Positions 63,319 through 64,000 of a DNA stretch of 64,000 bases are shown here, piece by piece. Below the pieces are notes generated by a model. That model saw only the letters and a list, made by a program, of their open reading frames with translations, did not search any database and was not told where the DNA came from. A program made the position numbers and the translations under genes. The stretch comes from Tridacna crocea (taxonomy: Eukaryota; Mollusca; Bivalvia; Cardiida; Cardiidae), in assembly GCA_943736015.1 (NCBI GenBank), contig OX031065.1, forward strand, positions 42,856,427 through 42,920,426, written 5' to 3'. Positions within the stretch are counted from its first letter, which is position 1. Each line of letters starts with the position of its first letter.

Positions 63319-63467
63319 CTAAGAGCACCGGGAGAAGATCAAAGTGCTGAAAGCGCCAAACTGGAATCAAGGTACTGAGCGTGCTTAACTTTTTCAGTAC
63401 TAAAATATCTGAAATCGCCCTCTTACGACGTATAAAAATATAATCCACTGCCAAGTAAAACATTAAG
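63319..63467. other. Short sequence with 'CAAAG(T/C)(A/G)CTGA' motifs
   Basis: CAAAGTGCTGAAAGCGCCAA and CAAGGTACTGAGCGTGC recur in variant form at 63955-63990 (CAAAGTACTGAAAATGC). They may be members of a short degenerate repeat, not defined further. Confidence 0.4.
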
Positions 63468-63718
63468 GCCATGCTCTGTAAATAGGGGGCCGTAATACAT
63501 TTCGAAAAGTATCGACCCAGATCAGCCTGCGCGGACTGCGCAGGCTGACCTGGGCCGACACTTTTCGCCATTGGTCAATTTTCTGTATGTCAAAGGACCA
63601 GTGTAAGCCCTGATTGTGTAGGTTGTGATACAAACCAGATTTTAAAGATGTTTTATATTGTGATATCATGCACCACGATGATGTATCAAGCCTCCTTTTT
63701 CCAGAGCGTGGCTCATTT
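63468..63718 (+). mobile_element. GHP element, reference copy
   Basis: Left GGCCATGCTCTGTAAATAGG and GGGCCGTAATACAT. Hairpin at 63505-63568 (AAAAGTATCGACCCAGATCA, GCCTGCGCGGACTGCGCAGG, CTGACCTGGGCCGACACTTT). Middle GGACCAGTGTAAGCCCTGAT. Right ATGTATCAAGCCTCCTTTTT and CCAGAGCGTGGCTCAT, the inverse of the left end. Confidence 0.88.
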
Positions 63719-64000
63719 CGTAATCTCATAATCTTGACTATGCAAGCGGACACAACATATCTAGACTAAGGTCCGTATTTAAAGATCATTCTAACGAAGA
63801 TTCTTAAGCTTATTCTTAAGATATGCAGCTTTTTATTAGCCATATCGCGCTAAAAAAAGTAACACGTAATAATATCAAAGTACGCAAAGTGTGAAGTGAG
63901 ATCCAAGTGCTAAAACTATCAAATACAAACAGGGTGCAGGAAAAATTAGAGTACGATAGAAATCAAAGTACTGAAAATGCTAAACTAACATTGAGATAGA
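63719..64000. other. No recognised feature
   Basis: GGTCCGTATTTAAAGATCAT near 63770 with ATTCTTAAGCTTATTCTTAA could be the start of an FHP-related element that leaves the window. Not supported further. Confidence 0.35.

Overview
The window looks like intergenic or intronic DNA from a marine or freshwater bivalve mollusc. It is AT-rich, has no long intact ORF, and is packed with short non-autonomous DNA transposons. It also holds tRNA-derived SINEs that carry the molluscan GAAAACGGCGTTAAAC-type domain, a (GGAC)n repeat, and hairpins with 'cagcctgcgcggactgcgcaggctga' type cores. From memory only, those hairpins resemble repeats of heterodont bivalves such as Dreissena; I could not check this. 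No host gene, rRNA or functional tRNA was recognised. The only protein-coding remains I can name are two dead transposases: a mariner (7915-9390) and a Tc1-like one (35140-36156, inside a 1.56-kb element with intact TIRs at 34857-36415).

All family names below are my provisional labels. TAP1, TAP2 and TAP3 are ~200-235 bp elements flanked by TTAA, with ends CCCATTACCACAC, CCCTTTCCCAAAC and CCCTTTACTCCATA. Each has a ~40-bp short flank, a ~67-bp near-perfect palindromic core and a longer flank; '+' means the short flank comes first. TAP4 is a 214-bp TTAA element with a core around GATCAGACTGCAC. TTAA target sites and ends starting CCC point to the piggyBac superfamily, but no piggyBac transposase is present. 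GTAAG elements (~380 bp) also sit in TTAA. AGG elements (~540 bp) begin TTAAAGGTGG. EHP elements (~450 bp) carry a ~70-bp-arm hairpin around TCGGTGAAAGATCGAAATTT. FHP, GHP and MHP are further TIR or hairpin families. K and L are longer elements with 165-172-bp internal tandem units.

Layout: 1-7.9 kb holds TAP, TAP4, EHP, AGG and FHP elements and a SINE. 7.9-11.1 kb is a layered zone: mariner, then TAP4 and TAP1 inserted in it, then an EHP whose inside expanded into a 41-bp minisatellite and received a GTAAG element. 14.5-16.5 kb is an FHP split by K. 18-25 kb has TAP4, GHP, EHP and a ~54-bp degenerate tandem array. 31-38 kb has GHP elements interrupted at their terminal TTAA, the Tc1 element, and a SINE interrupted by TAP2. 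44.7-47.4 kb is a long inverted repeat whose arms carry a possible first exon. 47-64 kb is again dense in TAP, GHP, EHP and GTAAG elements, with L at 53.75-54.49 kb.

The window works as a stratigraphic record rather than as a gene set. TTAA-targeting elements land repeatedly in TTAA sites inside older repeats. Several apparently unrelated families share one architecture: short TIRs around a long, almost perfect palindrome. The best candidates for something undescribed are this palindrome-core architecture with co-varying arms and exchangeable cores, the 44.7-47.4 kb inverted repeat, and the minisatellite born inside a transposon.
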